DNA from: Roseateles hydrophilus
Lineage (GTDB): Bacteria > Pseudomonadota > Gammaproteobacteria > Burkholderiales > Burkholderiaceae_C
Direction of reading: 5' to 3'
Assembly (NCBI RefSeq): GCF_026712245.1
Contig: NZ_JAPPUY010000003.1
Location: forward strand, 434,001 to 498,000
DNA: 64,000 nt
The position numbers and the translations under genes are program-made. The notes beneath the pieces were generated by a model, which was given only the letters and a program-made list of their open reading frames with translations, was not told the origin of the DNA and did not search any database. Shown one piece after another: positions 36,177 to 46,741 of this stretch. Positions within the stretch are counted from its first letter, which is position 1, and every line of letters begins with the position of its first letter.

Positions 36177-37189
36177 GTGGCCGGGCGGGGCGCAGCGACT
36201 GACGCGCGCCAGGTGACGGTGATCTCGAACTCCCGCGAGACCGGCAGGGTGAGGTCGTAGCAGCGGTTGAGCAGCCAGTTCAGGCCGGCCAGCGTGACCT
36301 CGCGGCTGGGCACGTGCACGGACGTCAGGCGCGGCGCGGCGAACTCGGCGCTGGGCGAGTCGTCATAGCCCAGCACCGACACCTCGTGCGGCACCGACAC
36401 ACCGCGCTCCTGGAAGTGCGCCAGCATGCCGATGGCCATCTCGTCGTTGGCGCAGAACACCGCGGTGGGCAGCTTCTTGTTCGCCAGCAGCGTGCCGGCG
36501 GCATCCCAGCCGGCCTGGTTGGAGAAGTCGCCGGGCACGGTCAGCACCTTGCCCATGTCCAGCCCGCGCGCGGCCAGCTCGCCCATGAAGCCGGCCAGGC
36601 GGGCCACGTTGTCTGGCGACGTGGTGGGGCCGGAGACGACCGCGATGTCCTTGTGCTTGTGCTGCAGCAGCGCGCGGGCGGCCTGCACGCCGCCCTGCAC
36701 GTGGTCGGCCATGAAGCACTGCTCCTTGATGCGGTCGAAGTTGCGGTTCAGCACGACGACCTGGCGCTGCGCGCTGCCCAGCGCCTTGATGTCCTCGTCC
36801 TGGATGGCGTTGGACAGCACGATGAGGCCGTCGCAGTCGCGGTCCAGCAGGAAGCGCATGCCCTCGTTGGTCTCGACGCGCTCGTCCAGCAAGCCGTCGC
36901 CGAAGGCCACCACCATGTGTAGGCCCTGGCCGCGCAGCACCGTGTCGATGACGCGCAGGATGGGCGTGTAGTAGGTGCCGCGCAGGAAGGGGATGTAGAC
37001 GCCGATCAGCTTGGACGTGCCGGCGCCCAGCGAGCGCGCCGTCTGCGACGGGCGGAACTTCAGCTGCGCGATGACCTTGCGCACACGCTCGGCCGTGGCC
37101 GGCGCGACGGAACCGTTTCCGCTGATGACGCGTGACGCGGTGCCCACGCCCACGCCGGCCAGCCGCGCTACATCCTTGATCGTTGCCAT
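36167..37189 (-). CDS. LacI-family transcriptional regulator of the beta-glucoside locus
   Basis: A 340-aa repressor-type regulator. The N-terminal helix-turn-helix is IKDVARLAGVGVGTASRVIS, with a hinge around residues 48-58. The periplasmic-binding-protein-like effector domain includes LIGVYIPFLRG, CDGLIVLSN, FCANDEMAIGML and VSVLGYDDSP. Its gene lies 31 bp beyond the stop of the GH3 gene on the same strand. A LacI-type palindrome at 39266-39279, upstream of the receptor gene, is the likely operator. The inducer is probably glucose, gentiobiose or another beta-glucoside (inference). Confidence 0.94.
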   Translation of the reverse strand: MATIKDVARLAGVGVGTASRVISGNGSVAPATAERVRKVIAQLKFRPSQTARSLGAGTSKLIGVYIPFLRGTYYTPILRVIDTVLRGQGLHMVVAFGDGLLDERVETNEGMRFLLDRDCDGLIVLSNAIQDEDIKALGSAQRQVVVLNRNFDRIKEQCFMADHVQGGVQAARALLQHKHKDIAVVSGPTTSPDNVARLAGFMGELAARGLDMGKVLTVPGDFSNQAGWDAAGTLLANKKLPTAVFCANDEMAIGMLAHFQERGVSVPHEVSVLGYDDSPSAEFAAPRLTSVHVPSREVTLAGLNWLLNRCYDLTLPVSREFEITVTWRASVAAPRPATRR

Positions 37190-37220
37190 TCGCCCTCTGC
37201 TCTTTGGAGCAGGGATTGAA

Positions 37221-39152
<1,932 letters not shown>

Positions 39153-39224
39153 GTTCAGTTGTTCATTGGGGTGGCGGACGGTAGTGGTTGAAGCAAAAAA
39201 ACGTCAACCCCCGGGGCGTTGCGG

Positions 39225-39254
39225 TTGACAGCGGCTCGATCGGGCATTTAGATT
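39225..39254 (+). promoter_or_regulatory. Sigma70-type promoter for the receptor/GH1 genes
   Basis: A perfect -35 TTGACA (39225-39230) is spaced 18 bp from a -10-like TAGATT (39249-39254). A back-to-back TTGACG on the minus strand (around 39202-39207) could be the -35 of the GH3 promoter. GTCAACC (39203-39209) and GGTTGAC (39223-39229) form an inverted repeat. Confidence 0.6.
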
Positions 39255-39265
39255 TGCGCCGCGTT

Positions 39266-39279
39266 TGGAACCGGTTCCA
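39266..39279. promoter_or_regulatory. LacI-family operator palindrome
   Basis: TGGAACCGGTTCCA is a perfect 14-bp palindrome with the central CCGG typical of LacI/GalR-family operators. It begins about 12 bp after the -10, where bound repressor would block transcription. The adjacent LacI-family gene is the obvious partner. Confidence 0.75.
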
Positions 39280-39342
39280 CATTTCGCAGTGGATCAGGTT
39301 TCGGACCAGCGAACAAGACGAACCAGACCCCAGGAGACAACC

Positions 39343-42081
39343 ATGACCCGCTCCGTGCCGCGCGCCGCCTCGCGCGTTCTGCCGCAGTTGCCCGCACGAG
39401 GCCTGCGCCTCACCCCCATCGCTGCCGCCGCGCTGCTGTGCGCGCCCCTGCTGGCCGCCGCCCAGGCCGCGCCGGCCGCCGAGCAGAAGCTCGAGACCGT
39501 CACGGTGACAGGCTTCCGCGCCAGCCTGGAATCCTCGATCAGCACCAAGCGCAATGCCGACGCCATCGTCGAGGCCATCTCGGCCGAGGACATTGGCAAG
39601 CTGCCCGACGTGTCCATTGCCGACGCGATCTCGCGCCTGCCGGGCCTGACCGCCCAGCGCGTGGCCGGCCGCTCGTCGGTCATCAGCATCCGCGGCATGG
39701 CGCCGCGCTATGGCGTGACGCTGCTGAACGGCCGCGAGATCGTGTCCACGGGCGACAACCGCTCGGTGGAGTACGACCAGTTCCCCAGCGAGCTGATCAA
39801 TGCCGCCACGGTCTACAAGACGCCGGACGCCAGCCTGTCCGCGCAGGGCCTGTCGGGCACCATCAACATGAAGACGCTGCGGCCGCTGGACTTCGGCAAG
39901 ACGCAGGCCGTCGTCGGCGCCCGTCTGGAGCGCAACTCCAACGGCTCGCTGAACCCCGAGATCTCGGGCAACGGCAATCGCCTGTCGGCCTCATACGTGA
40001 CGCAGTCGGCCGACCGCACCTGGGGCGCGGCCGTGGGCTTCGCGCACCTGGATTCTCCCAACCAGGAGCAGCACTACAAGAGCTGGTGGTGGGCCAACAC
40101 CAGCGTGTGGGGCTCGCCGCTGCCGGGCACGCCGACGGATTCCGTCGCGCTGCAGGGCTTCGAGCTGGGCGCGGCGTCGTCGCGCCAGAAGCGCGACGGC
40201 CTGATGGCGGTGCTGGAGTACAAGCCCGGCAACGGCTTCCACAGCACGCTGGACGCCTACTACTCCAAGTTCGACCAGACCGAGGCCCGCCGCACGGTGA
40301 TGTCGGACATGTCCGTGTGGTCCGGCGCCAGCTGGGCCAATGCGCAGACCACGGTGGTCAACGGCGACAAGCTGGTCACCAGCGGCACGGTGAACAACGT
40401 CAACCCGGTGGCGCTGACCACCTTCAACCAGCGCCAGGACGACGTGCGCGCCCTCGGCTGGAACAACGAGCTGAAGCTGGCCGACTGGAAGCTGGTGGCC
40501 GACCTGAGCTGGTCCAAGGCCAAGCGTGACGAGCAGAACGCCGAGCTGGCCGCGGGTGCGACCTCGCGCGTCAGCCTGGGCCAGGTCAACATCGCGACCG
40601 GCGACGGCCTGTCGACCTTCCAGCCGAGCTTTGACTACGGCGACGGCAGCAAGGTCTACCTGACCGACCCGCCGAATTGGGGGCGCGACGGCCGCAGCCA
40701 GTTCCCCAAGGTGCGCGACGAGCTCAAGGCCCTGCGCCTGACCGCCGGCCGCAGCTTCGAGGGCGTGTTCAACAGCCTGGACGTGGGCCTGGACTACTCC
40801 GAGCGCGAGAAGCGCATGAACCGCACCGAGGTCTACTACAACCTCAAGAACAACCGTGCGCCGGTGCTGGTGCCGGCCAACCTGCTGCGTGCGCCCACCG
40901 ACCTGAGCTTTGCCGGCAGCAAGATCCGCATGGTCAATTTCGACCTGCCCGCCGCGCTGGGCCTGTACGACGCCGTGCCCGCGTCGGAAGACCAGGCGCC
41001 CGGCCGCATCTGGGCCGTGCAGGAGAAGGTCACGGCGGCGCACGCCAAGCTGGGCTTCGATGTCGAGTGGGGCCTGCCGCTGCGTGGCACGCTGGGCCTG
41101 CGCGTCGTGCACGCGCAGCAGTCCAGTGACGGTCAGCTGTGGAACTCGGTCACCAAGAAGGGCGACCCCATCAGCGGCAGCGCCAGCTACACCGATGTGC
41201 TGCCCAGCTTCAACCTGTCGGCCGACCTGACCGAGAAGACCATCCTGCGCTTCGGCCTGGCCAAGGTGCTGGCACGTCCCAACATGGAAGACATGCGCGC
41301 CGGCATGTCCTACAGCCTCAGCGGCACGGCGCCCTACCTGTGGTCCGGCAACGCCGGCAACCCGGCGCTGGAGCCCTGGCGCGCGGATGCGGTGGACCTG
41401 TCCGTCGAGCACTACTTCAGCAAGCGCAGCTATGTCGCGGCGGCAGCCTTCCACAAGAACGTCAAGAGCTCGGTCTACGGCCAGGGCAAGGACTTCGATT
41501 TCACCGGCTTCCCCAACCCCACGCCCAACACGCCGACCCGCAACATCGGCACGCTGAACCGGCCCGCCAATGGCCAGGGCGGCATGATTGCCGGCACGGA
41601 AATCAGCGCCTCGCTGGACGGCGGCCTGCTGACCCCGGCGCTGGACGGCATCGGCGTGAGCGTCAGCTACTCCAACACGCGCAGCTCCATGCACGAGGAG
41701 AACAACCCCAACAAGCCGCTGGATGGCCTGTCGGGCGTGGCGACCAACTTCACGCTGTACTACGAGCGTGACGGCCTCTCGGCCCGCCTGGGCAGCCGCC
41801 ACCGTTCGCCCTTCGTGACCACGGTGCGCGGCACCTTCGGCGAGAACGTGCCCAGCATGATCTCGGGCGAAACCATCCTCGACGCGCAGCTGGGCTATGC
41901 CTTCGAGACTGGCAGCTTCAAGGGGCTGTCGCTGACGCTGCAGGTCAACAACCTGCGCGATCGCCCCTACCGTACCCGGGTGGGGGTGTCGTCTGGTGCC
42001 GCCGACCCGAATGCGACGCTGCCCGAGCGCTACACCTCGTACGGGCGCCAGCTGCTGCTGGGCGGCACGTACAAATTCTGA
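39343..42081 (+). CDS. TonB-dependent receptor of the Xanthomonas/Caulobacter type (TIGR01782-like)
   Basis: A 912-aa outer-membrane receptor. The long signal region ends around AAAQA, and the TonB-box-like KLETVTVTGFRASL follows. The plug carries AIVEAISAEDIGKLPDVSIA and RGMAPRYGVTLLNGRE, the hallmark of the carbohydrate-associated TonB-Xanth-Caul group. The barrel ends GGTYKF with a terminal phenylalanine. CAGGAG precedes the ATG at 39343. Flanking glycoside hydrolases and sugar transporter point to uptake of a beta-glucan oligosaccharide across the outer membrane. Confidence 0.95.
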   Translation: MTRSVPRAASRVLPQLPARGLRLTPIAAAALLCAPLLAAAQAAPAAEQKLETVTVTGFRASLESSISTKRNADAIVEAISAEDIGKLPDVSIADAISRLPGLTAQRVAGRSSVISIRGMAPRYGVTLLNGREIVSTGDNRSVEYDQFPSELINAATVYKTPDASLSAQGLSGTINMKTLRPLDFGKTQAVVGARLERNSNGSLNPEISGNGNRLSASYVTQSADRTWGAAVGFAHLDSPNQEQHYKSWWWANTSVWGSPLPGTPTDSVALQGFELGAASSRQKRDGLMAVLEYKPGNGFHSTLDAYYSKFDQTEARRTVMSDMSVWSGASWANAQTTVVNGDKLVTSGTVNNVNPVALTTFNQRQDDVRALGWNNELKLADWKLVADLSWSKAKRDEQNAELAAGATSRVSLGQVNIATGDGLSTFQPSFDYGDGSKVYLTDPPNWGRDGRSQFPKVRDELKALRLTAGRSFEGVFNSLDVGLDYSEREKRMNRTEVYYNLKNNRAPVLVPANLLRAPTDLSFAGSKIRMVNFDLPAALGLYDAVPASEDQAPGRIWAVQEKVTAAHAKLGFDVEWGLPLRGTLGLRVVHAQQSSDGQLWNSVTKKGDPISGSASYTDVLPSFNLSADLTEKTILRFGLAKVLARPNMEDMRAGMSYSLSGTAPYLWSGNAGNPALEPWRADAVDLSVEHYFSKRSYVAAAAFHKNVKSSVYGQGKDFDFTGFPNPTPNTPTRNIGTLNRPANGQGGMIAGTEISASLDGGLLTPALDGIGVSVSYSNTRSSMHEENNPNKPLDGLSGVATNFTLYYERDGLSARLGSRHRSPFVTTVRGTFGENVPSMISGETILDAQLGYAFETGSFKGLSLTLQVNNLRDRPYRTRVGVSSGAADPNATLPERYTSYGRQLLLGGTYKF

Positions 42082-42136
42082 CTCCGACCCCATTTTGAAA
42101 ATTGCGCCGGCCGTCGTGCCGGCGCTCCAATTGCGC

Positions 42137-43501
42137 ATGAGCTTCCAAAACGCCCCGACCCGCCAAGACTTCCCCGCCGACTTCCGTTGGGGCGTATCCA
42201 CTTCCTCGTTCCAGATCGAAGGCGCCGGCGATGCCGACGGCAAGGGTGAATCGATCTGGGACCGCTTTTGCAAGCAGCCCGGCCGCATCCGCGACGGCGG
42301 CAACGGCCTGGTGGCCTGCGACCACTACCACCTGTACCCGCAGGACCTGGATATGGCCAAGGCCATGGGCGTCAACGCTTACCGCTTCTCCATCGCCTGG
42401 CCGCGCATCCTGCCGAACGGGCATCTTGGGCGCGGTGCCGTGAACGAGGCCGGCCTGGCCTTCTACGACCGGCTGGTGGACGCCATGCTCGAGCGCGGCC
42501 TGGACCCCTGGTGCACGCTCTACCACTGGGACTTGCCGCAGGCACTGCAGGACCAGGGCGGCTGGCTGTCCCGTGAGACCGTTGCGGCCTTCGTCGAGTA
42601 CACCGACATCGTCACCCGGCGCCTCGGTGATCGCGTCAAGCACTGGATCACGCACAACGAGCCGTGGTGCTCCAGCATGATGAGCTACTGGGAGAACGTG
42701 CACGCGCCCGGCGGCACGAGCTTTGCCGATGCACTGCAAGCCAGCCACCACATCCTGCTGTCGCATGGCCTGGCCATCCCGGTCATCCGCAAGAACGTGC
42801 CCGGTGCGGACATCGGCATCACGCTGAGCCTGCACCCCATCACCGCGGCCAGCGACAGCCCCGAGGACGCCGCCGCGCTGCAGCGTCATGACGGCCTGCG
42901 CAACCGGTGGTTCCTGGACCCGCTGTTCGGCCGCGGCTACCCGGCAGACACGCTGGCCCTCGCCGGCGATGCCGCCCCGACCGTGCTGCCCGGTGACCTG
43001 GAGGCCATCGCCACGCCCACCGACTTCCTCGGCGTGAACTACTACTTCCCCGAGATGGTGAAGCACGATCCCGATCCGAAGACGGGCGGCCCGATGCGCG
43101 CCAGCCTTGTCGAGAAGCAGGGCGTGGAGCGCAGCGGCTTCGGCTGGGAGGTGTCGCCGCAAGGCCTGGTCGACCTGCTGGCCCGGGTGCAGCGCGACTA
43201 CAACCCCACCGTCATCCAGTTGACCGAGAACGGCTCCACCTTCGAGGACGTGCTGACGCCCGAGGGCCGCGTGCATGACAAGGAGCGCCTGTCCTACCTG
43301 CAGCGCCACCTGGCCGCGCTCAAGGCTGCCGTGGATGCCGGCGTGCCGGTGAAGGGCTACTTCGCCTGGAGCCTGCTTGACAACTTCGAGTGGGCCGAGG
43401 GCTACCTGCGCCGCTTCGGCCTGGCCTATGTGGACTACCCCACCCAGCGCCGCATCCTGAAGGACTCCGGCCTCTGGTATGGCCAGTTCCTGAACGAATA
43501 A
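42137..43501 (+). CDS. GH1 beta-glucosidase
   Basis: A 454-aa family-1 glycoside hydrolase with no signal peptide, so cytosolic. It has the N-terminal signature FRWGVSTSSFQIEG, acid/base Glu175 in THNEPW, nucleophile Glu364 in QLTENGS, and the sugar-binding C-terminal WSLLDNFEWAEGY. It hydrolyses beta-glucosides, probably cellobiose-, gentiobiose- or laminaribiose-type sugars delivered by the ABC importer. The ATG at 42137 gives the normal family length of about 450. It lies 55 bp after the receptor gene, likely in the same transcript. Confidence 0.95.
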   Translation: MSFQNAPTRQDFPADFRWGVSTSSFQIEGAGDADGKGESIWDRFCKQPGRIRDGGNGLVACDHYHLYPQDLDMAKAMGVNAYRFSIAWPRILPNGHLGRGAVNEAGLAFYDRLVDAMLERGLDPWCTLYHWDLPQALQDQGGWLSRETVAAFVEYTDIVTRRLGDRVKHWITHNEPWCSSMMSYWENVHAPGGTSFADALQASHHILLSHGLAIPVIRKNVPGADIGITLSLHPITAASDSPEDAAALQRHDGLRNRWFLDPLFGRGYPADTLALAGDAAPTVLPGDLEAIATPTDFLGVNYYFPEMVKHDPDPKTGGPMRASLVEKQGVERSGFGWEVSPQGLVDLLARVQRDYNPTVIQLTENGSTFEDVLTPEGRVHDKERLSYLQRHLAALKAAVDAGVPVKGYFAWSLLDNFEWAEGYLRRFGLAYVDYPTQRRILKDSGLWYGQFLNE

Positions 43502-43636
43502 TTAACGCACGTCGGCCCGCTCATTCGCGGGAACGGGCGGTTTCTAAATGAAATATTACAGGGTCATCCCGCAGTTCGGTTTTGCCGCCGCGGGGGACAC
43601 TGCGGCCCTCGCTGCCCACAAGAATCCGGAGACAAG

Positions 43637-44869
43637 ATGAGCTATCCCCGCCTCGCCCTGCTCGCCGCGGCCCTCGCCGTGGCCGCCCTGCCGGCCGCCG
43701 CCCAGGCGCCGCTGAAAGCCGAAGTCATCCACTGGTGGACGTCCGGTGGCGAGTCCGCCGCCGCCAAGACGCTGGCCGAGGCCTACAAGGCCCAGGGCGG
43801 CCTGTGGGTGGACACCGCCGTCGCCTTGGGCGAGCAGGCCCGCTCGGTGGCCATCAACCGCATCGCCGGTGGCAACCCGCCGACCGCCGCGCAGTTCAAC
43901 ACCACGCAGCAGTTCCGCGACATCGTCGAGCAGGGCTACCTGAACAACGTCGACGACGTCGCCAAGCGCGACGGCTGGGACAAGTTCCTGCCCGAGGCCG
44001 TGCTGAGCGCCATCCGCGTCAACGGCCACTACTACGCGGCGCCGGTCAACATCCACAACATGAGCTGGTTCTGGTTCTCCAAGGCTGCCTTCAAGAAGGC
44101 CGGCATCGCGGAAGAGCCCAAGACCTTCGACGAGCTCTTCGCCGCGCTGGACAAGCTCAAGGCTGCCGGCCTGGTGCCGCTGGCGCATGGCGGCCAGCCC
44201 TGGCAGGACGGCATCGTCTTCACCGCCGTGTTGGCCCATTACGGCGGCCGCGAGCTGTACCTGAAGGTCTTCAAGGACCGCGACCCCAAGGTCATCCAGG
44301 GCGAGGCCTTCAAGAAGGTGCTGCTGGCGTTCAAGCGTCTGCAGAGCTACACCGACAAGGGCTCGCCGGGCCGCAACTGGAACGATGCCACCGCCATGCT
44401 GATCAACGGCCGCGCCGGCGTGCAGATCATGGGTGACTGGGCCAAGGGTGAGTTCGCCCAGGCCAAGCAAGAGGCCGGCAAGGACTACGGCTGCACGCCC
44501 GGCTTCGGCGCCAATGCGCCCTACATCATCCAGGGCGACGTGATGGTGTTCCCGAAGACGAACAAGCCTGACCAGATCAAGGCCCAGCAGCTGCTGGCCA
44601 GCGTCATCACGCAGCCGGCCACGCAGGTGGCCTTCAGCATCAAGAAGGGCTCCATCCCCATCCGCACCGACGTGGACGTCAGCAAGATGGACGTGTGCGG
44701 CCAGATGGGCGTGGCGGCGATGAAGGACAAGTCGCGCCACCTGGCCAACGGCGAGATCTACATCACGCCCGACCAGAACGGCGCCCTGCAGGACGTGCTG
44801 ACCAGCTACTGGAACCGCAACATCCCCGTCGAGAAGGTCCAGAAGGACATCGTCTCTGCGTTGAAGTAG
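43637..44869 (+). CDS. Sugar ABC transporter substrate-binding protein (GtsA-like)
   Basis: A 410-aa periplasmic binding protein of the extracellular solute-binding family 1. The signal peptide ends PAAAQA, and the mature start AEVIHWWTSGGESAAAKTL plus GNPPTAAQFN strongly resemble the Pseudomonas glucose-binding protein GtsA. VNIHNMSWFWF and RAGVQIMGDWAKGE are sugar-site and hinge segments. A CGGAG ribosome-binding site precedes the ATG. It heads a four-gene importer (binding protein, two permeases, ATPase) in the gtsABCD order. Glucose or a short beta-glucoside is the likely ligand. Confidence 0.93.
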   Translation: MSYPRLALLAAALAVAALPAAAQAPLKAEVIHWWTSGGESAAAKTLAEAYKAQGGLWVDTAVALGEQARSVAINRIAGGNPPTAAQFNTTQQFRDIVEQGYLNNVDDVAKRDGWDKFLPEAVLSAIRVNGHYYAAPVNIHNMSWFWFSKAAFKKAGIAEEPKTFDELFAALDKLKAAGLVPLAHGGQPWQDGIVFTAVLAHYGGRELYLKVFKDRDPKVIQGEAFKKVLLAFKRLQSYTDKGSPGRNWNDATAMLINGRAGVQIMGDWAKGEFAQAKQEAGKDYGCTPGFGANAPYIIQGDVMVFPKTNKPDQIKAQQLLASVITQPATQVAFSIKKGSIPIRTDVDVSKMDVCGQMGVAAMKDKSRHLANGEIYITPDQNGALQDVLTSYWNRNIPVEKVQKDIVSALK

Positions 44870-44985
44870 CCCACCCCCTACGCGCTTCGCGCGCCCCCTC
44901 GAGGGGGCACTGCCGACGGCCCGGCCAAGCCGGTCCGTGGCAGTCGCTGGAGGAGCGGCGCGGCTTCGCCGCAGCCTAGCAAGTC
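44870..44985. repeat. REP-like palindromic element inside the ABC operon
   Basis: The gap between the binding-protein and permease genes carries a run of hairpins: CGCG-CTT-CGCG at 44881-44891, a perfect 14-bp palindrome CCCCCTCGAGGGGG at 44894-44907, a long imperfect hairpin at 44910-44943, and GCGGC-TTC-GCCGC near 44960-44972. This composite resembles repetitive extragenic palindromic elements seen between genes in Burkholderiales. Placed here, it could lower permease expression relative to the binding protein, as in the mal operon. Confidence 0.6.
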
Positions 44986-44993
44986 AGGTGTTC

Positions 44994-45878
44994 ATGAAAT
45001 CCAAGTTCTTCAACCGATGGTCAGCGTGGGGGGCCTTGCTCCCTCTGGCCGCCATCGTTCTCGTCGGCTATGTCGGCACCGTGCTGTGGACGCTGCGCAC
45101 GTCCATGTCCAGCTCGCGCACCTTCCCCAAGGACGACTTCGTCGGCCTGCAGCAGTTCGAGCGCCTGCTGGACAACGAGCGCTGGCAGCTCGCCATCCAC
45201 AACCTCGCCGTCTACGGCGTGCTCTACATCCTGGCGGCCATGGTGCTGGGCTTCCTGCTGGCGGTGTTCATCGACCAGAAGGTGCGCGGTGAGGGCGTGC
45301 TGCGCACCGCCTTCCTGTACCCGTACGCGATGTCCTTCGTCGCGACCGGCCTGGTCTGGCAGTGGGTGCTCAACCCCGACAGCGGCCTGCAGAACGCGGT
45401 GCAGCAGATGGGCTGGACGAACTTCACGTTCGACTGGATCGTCGACCAGGACATGGTGATCTACACGGTCGTCATCGCCGGCACCTGGCAGGGCGCGGGC
45501 CTCGTGATGGCGCTGATGCTGGCCGGCTTGCGCGGCATCGACGAGGAGATCTGGAAGGCCGCGCGGCTGGACGGCATCCCCACCTGGCGCGTGTATCTCT
45601 CCGTCGTGCTGCCCATGATGGGCCCGACGCTGGCGACCGTCTTCACGCTGCTGGCCACCGGTGTCGTCAAGGTGTTCGACACCGTCGTCGCCATGACCCA
45701 GGGCGGCCCCGGCACCGCGAGCGACGTGCCCGCCAAGTTCATCATGGACCACCTGTTCGGCCGCGCCAACCTGGCGCTGGCCTCGGCGGGCGCGGTGATG
45801 CTGCTGATCACTGTGCTGGCTCTCGTCGCGCCGCTGGCCTATGCCCGCAGCCGCAAGCAAGCGCAGGGAGGCCACTGA
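44994..45878 (+). CDS. Sugar ABC transporter permease (MalF-type)
   Basis: A 294-aa inner-membrane permease with about six helices. The EAA loop that contacts the ATPase is EEIWKAARLDGIPTWRVYLS. AFLYPYAMSFVATGLVWQWV is typical of the first permease of glucose/maltose-type importers. The ATG at 44994 is preceded by AGGTG; the frame extends back into the repeat element, which is not coding. The stop overlaps the next gene's ATG by one base (TGATG). Confidence 0.93.
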   Translation: MKSKFFNRWSAWGALLPLAAIVLVGYVGTVLWTLRTSMSSSRTFPKDDFVGLQQFERLLDNERWQLAIHNLAVYGVLYILAAMVLGFLLAVFIDQKVRGEGVLRTAFLYPYAMSFVATGLVWQWVLNPDSGLQNAVQQMGWTNFTFDWIVDQDMVIYTVVIAGTWQGAGLVMALMLAGLRGIDEEIWKAARLDGIPTWRVYLSVVLPMMGPTLATVFTLLATGVVKVFDTVVAMTQGGPGTASDVPAKFIMDHLFGRANLALASAGAVMLLITVLALVAPLAYARSRKQAQGGH

Positions 45879-46741
45879 TGAGCAAGCGCAAATCGACCGC
45901 CCTGTGGGCGCGGGTCGGCGTCTATGCCTTCCTGCTGTTCGCCGCGGCCTTCTTCCTGCTGCCGCTGTACGTGATGCTCACGACCTCGTTCAAGACGATG
46001 GAAGAGATCCGCCTCGGCCAGATCTTCGCGCTGCCGTCCAGCATCACCTTCGATGCCTGGCGCGCCGCGTGGAGCGAGGCCTGCACCGGCGTCAGCTGCG
46101 AGGGCGTGCGCGGCGGCTTCTGGAACTCCGTGACGATTGCCGTGCCGTCCGTCGTGCTGCCCATCCTGCTGGGCGCCATCAACGGCTACGCGCTCTCCTG
46201 GTGGAAGCCCAAGGGCAGCCAGTGGCTGTTCGGCATCCTGATGCTCGGGGCCTTCATCCCCATCCAGGTGATGATCTACCCGCTCGTCAAGCTGGAGGCG
46301 GCCATCGGCATCTACAGCAGCCTGCCCGGCATCGTGTTCGTGCACCTGGTGTTCGCCATGCCCATCATGACGCTGCTGTTCCGCAACTACTACGCGGGCC
46401 TGCCGGCCGAGCTGTTCAAGGCGGCGCGCGTGGATGGCGGCGGCTTCTGGCGCATCTTCATCCAGCTGGTGCTGCCGATGTCCACGCCCATGCTCATCGT
46501 CGCGGCCATCATGCAGATCACCGGCGTGTGGAACGACTACATCCTGGGCCTGACCTTCGCCGGCCGCGAGAACCAGCCGATGACGGTGCAGCTCAACAAC
46601 GTCATCAACACGACGACGGGCGAGCGCCTCTACAACCTCAACATGGCCGCGACCATCCTCACGTCGGCGGTGCCCTTGTTGGTCTATCTGATTTCTGGCC
46701 GCTGGTTCGTCCGTGGCATTGCTGCGGGAGCGGTCAAGTGA
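45878..46741 (+). CDS. Sugar ABC transporter permease (MalG-type)
   Basis: A 287-aa inner-membrane permease. The EAA loop is AELFKAARVDGGGFWRIFIQ, and FFLLPLYVMLTTSFKTMEEI and WNDYILGLTF are MalG-family marks. The segment SEACTGVSCEGVRGGFWNS is a periplasmic loop with two cysteines, common in GtsC-like proteins. It is coupled to the upstream permease by a one-base overlap and to the downstream ATPase by a GTGA overlap. Confidence 0.93.
   Translation: MSKRKSTALWARVGVYAFLLFAAAFFLLPLYVMLTTSFKTMEEIRLGQIFALPSSITFDAWRAAWSEACTGVSCEGVRGGFWNSVTIAVPSVVLPILLGAINGYALSWWKPKGSQWLFGILMLGAFIPIQVMIYPLVKLEAAIGIYSSLPGIVFVHLVFAMPIMTLLFRNYYAGLPAELFKAARVDGGGFWRIFIQLVLPMSTPMLIVAAIMQITGVWNDYILGLTFAGRENQPMTVQLNNVINTTTGERLYNLNMAATILTSAVPLLVYLISGRWFVRGIAAGAVK

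Noticed and set aside
43515-43538. A terminator hairpin between the GH1 gene and the sugar-binding protein gene
   Set aside because: GCCCGC can pair with GCGGG or CGGGC but the stem is short, ambiguous and has no T-run.
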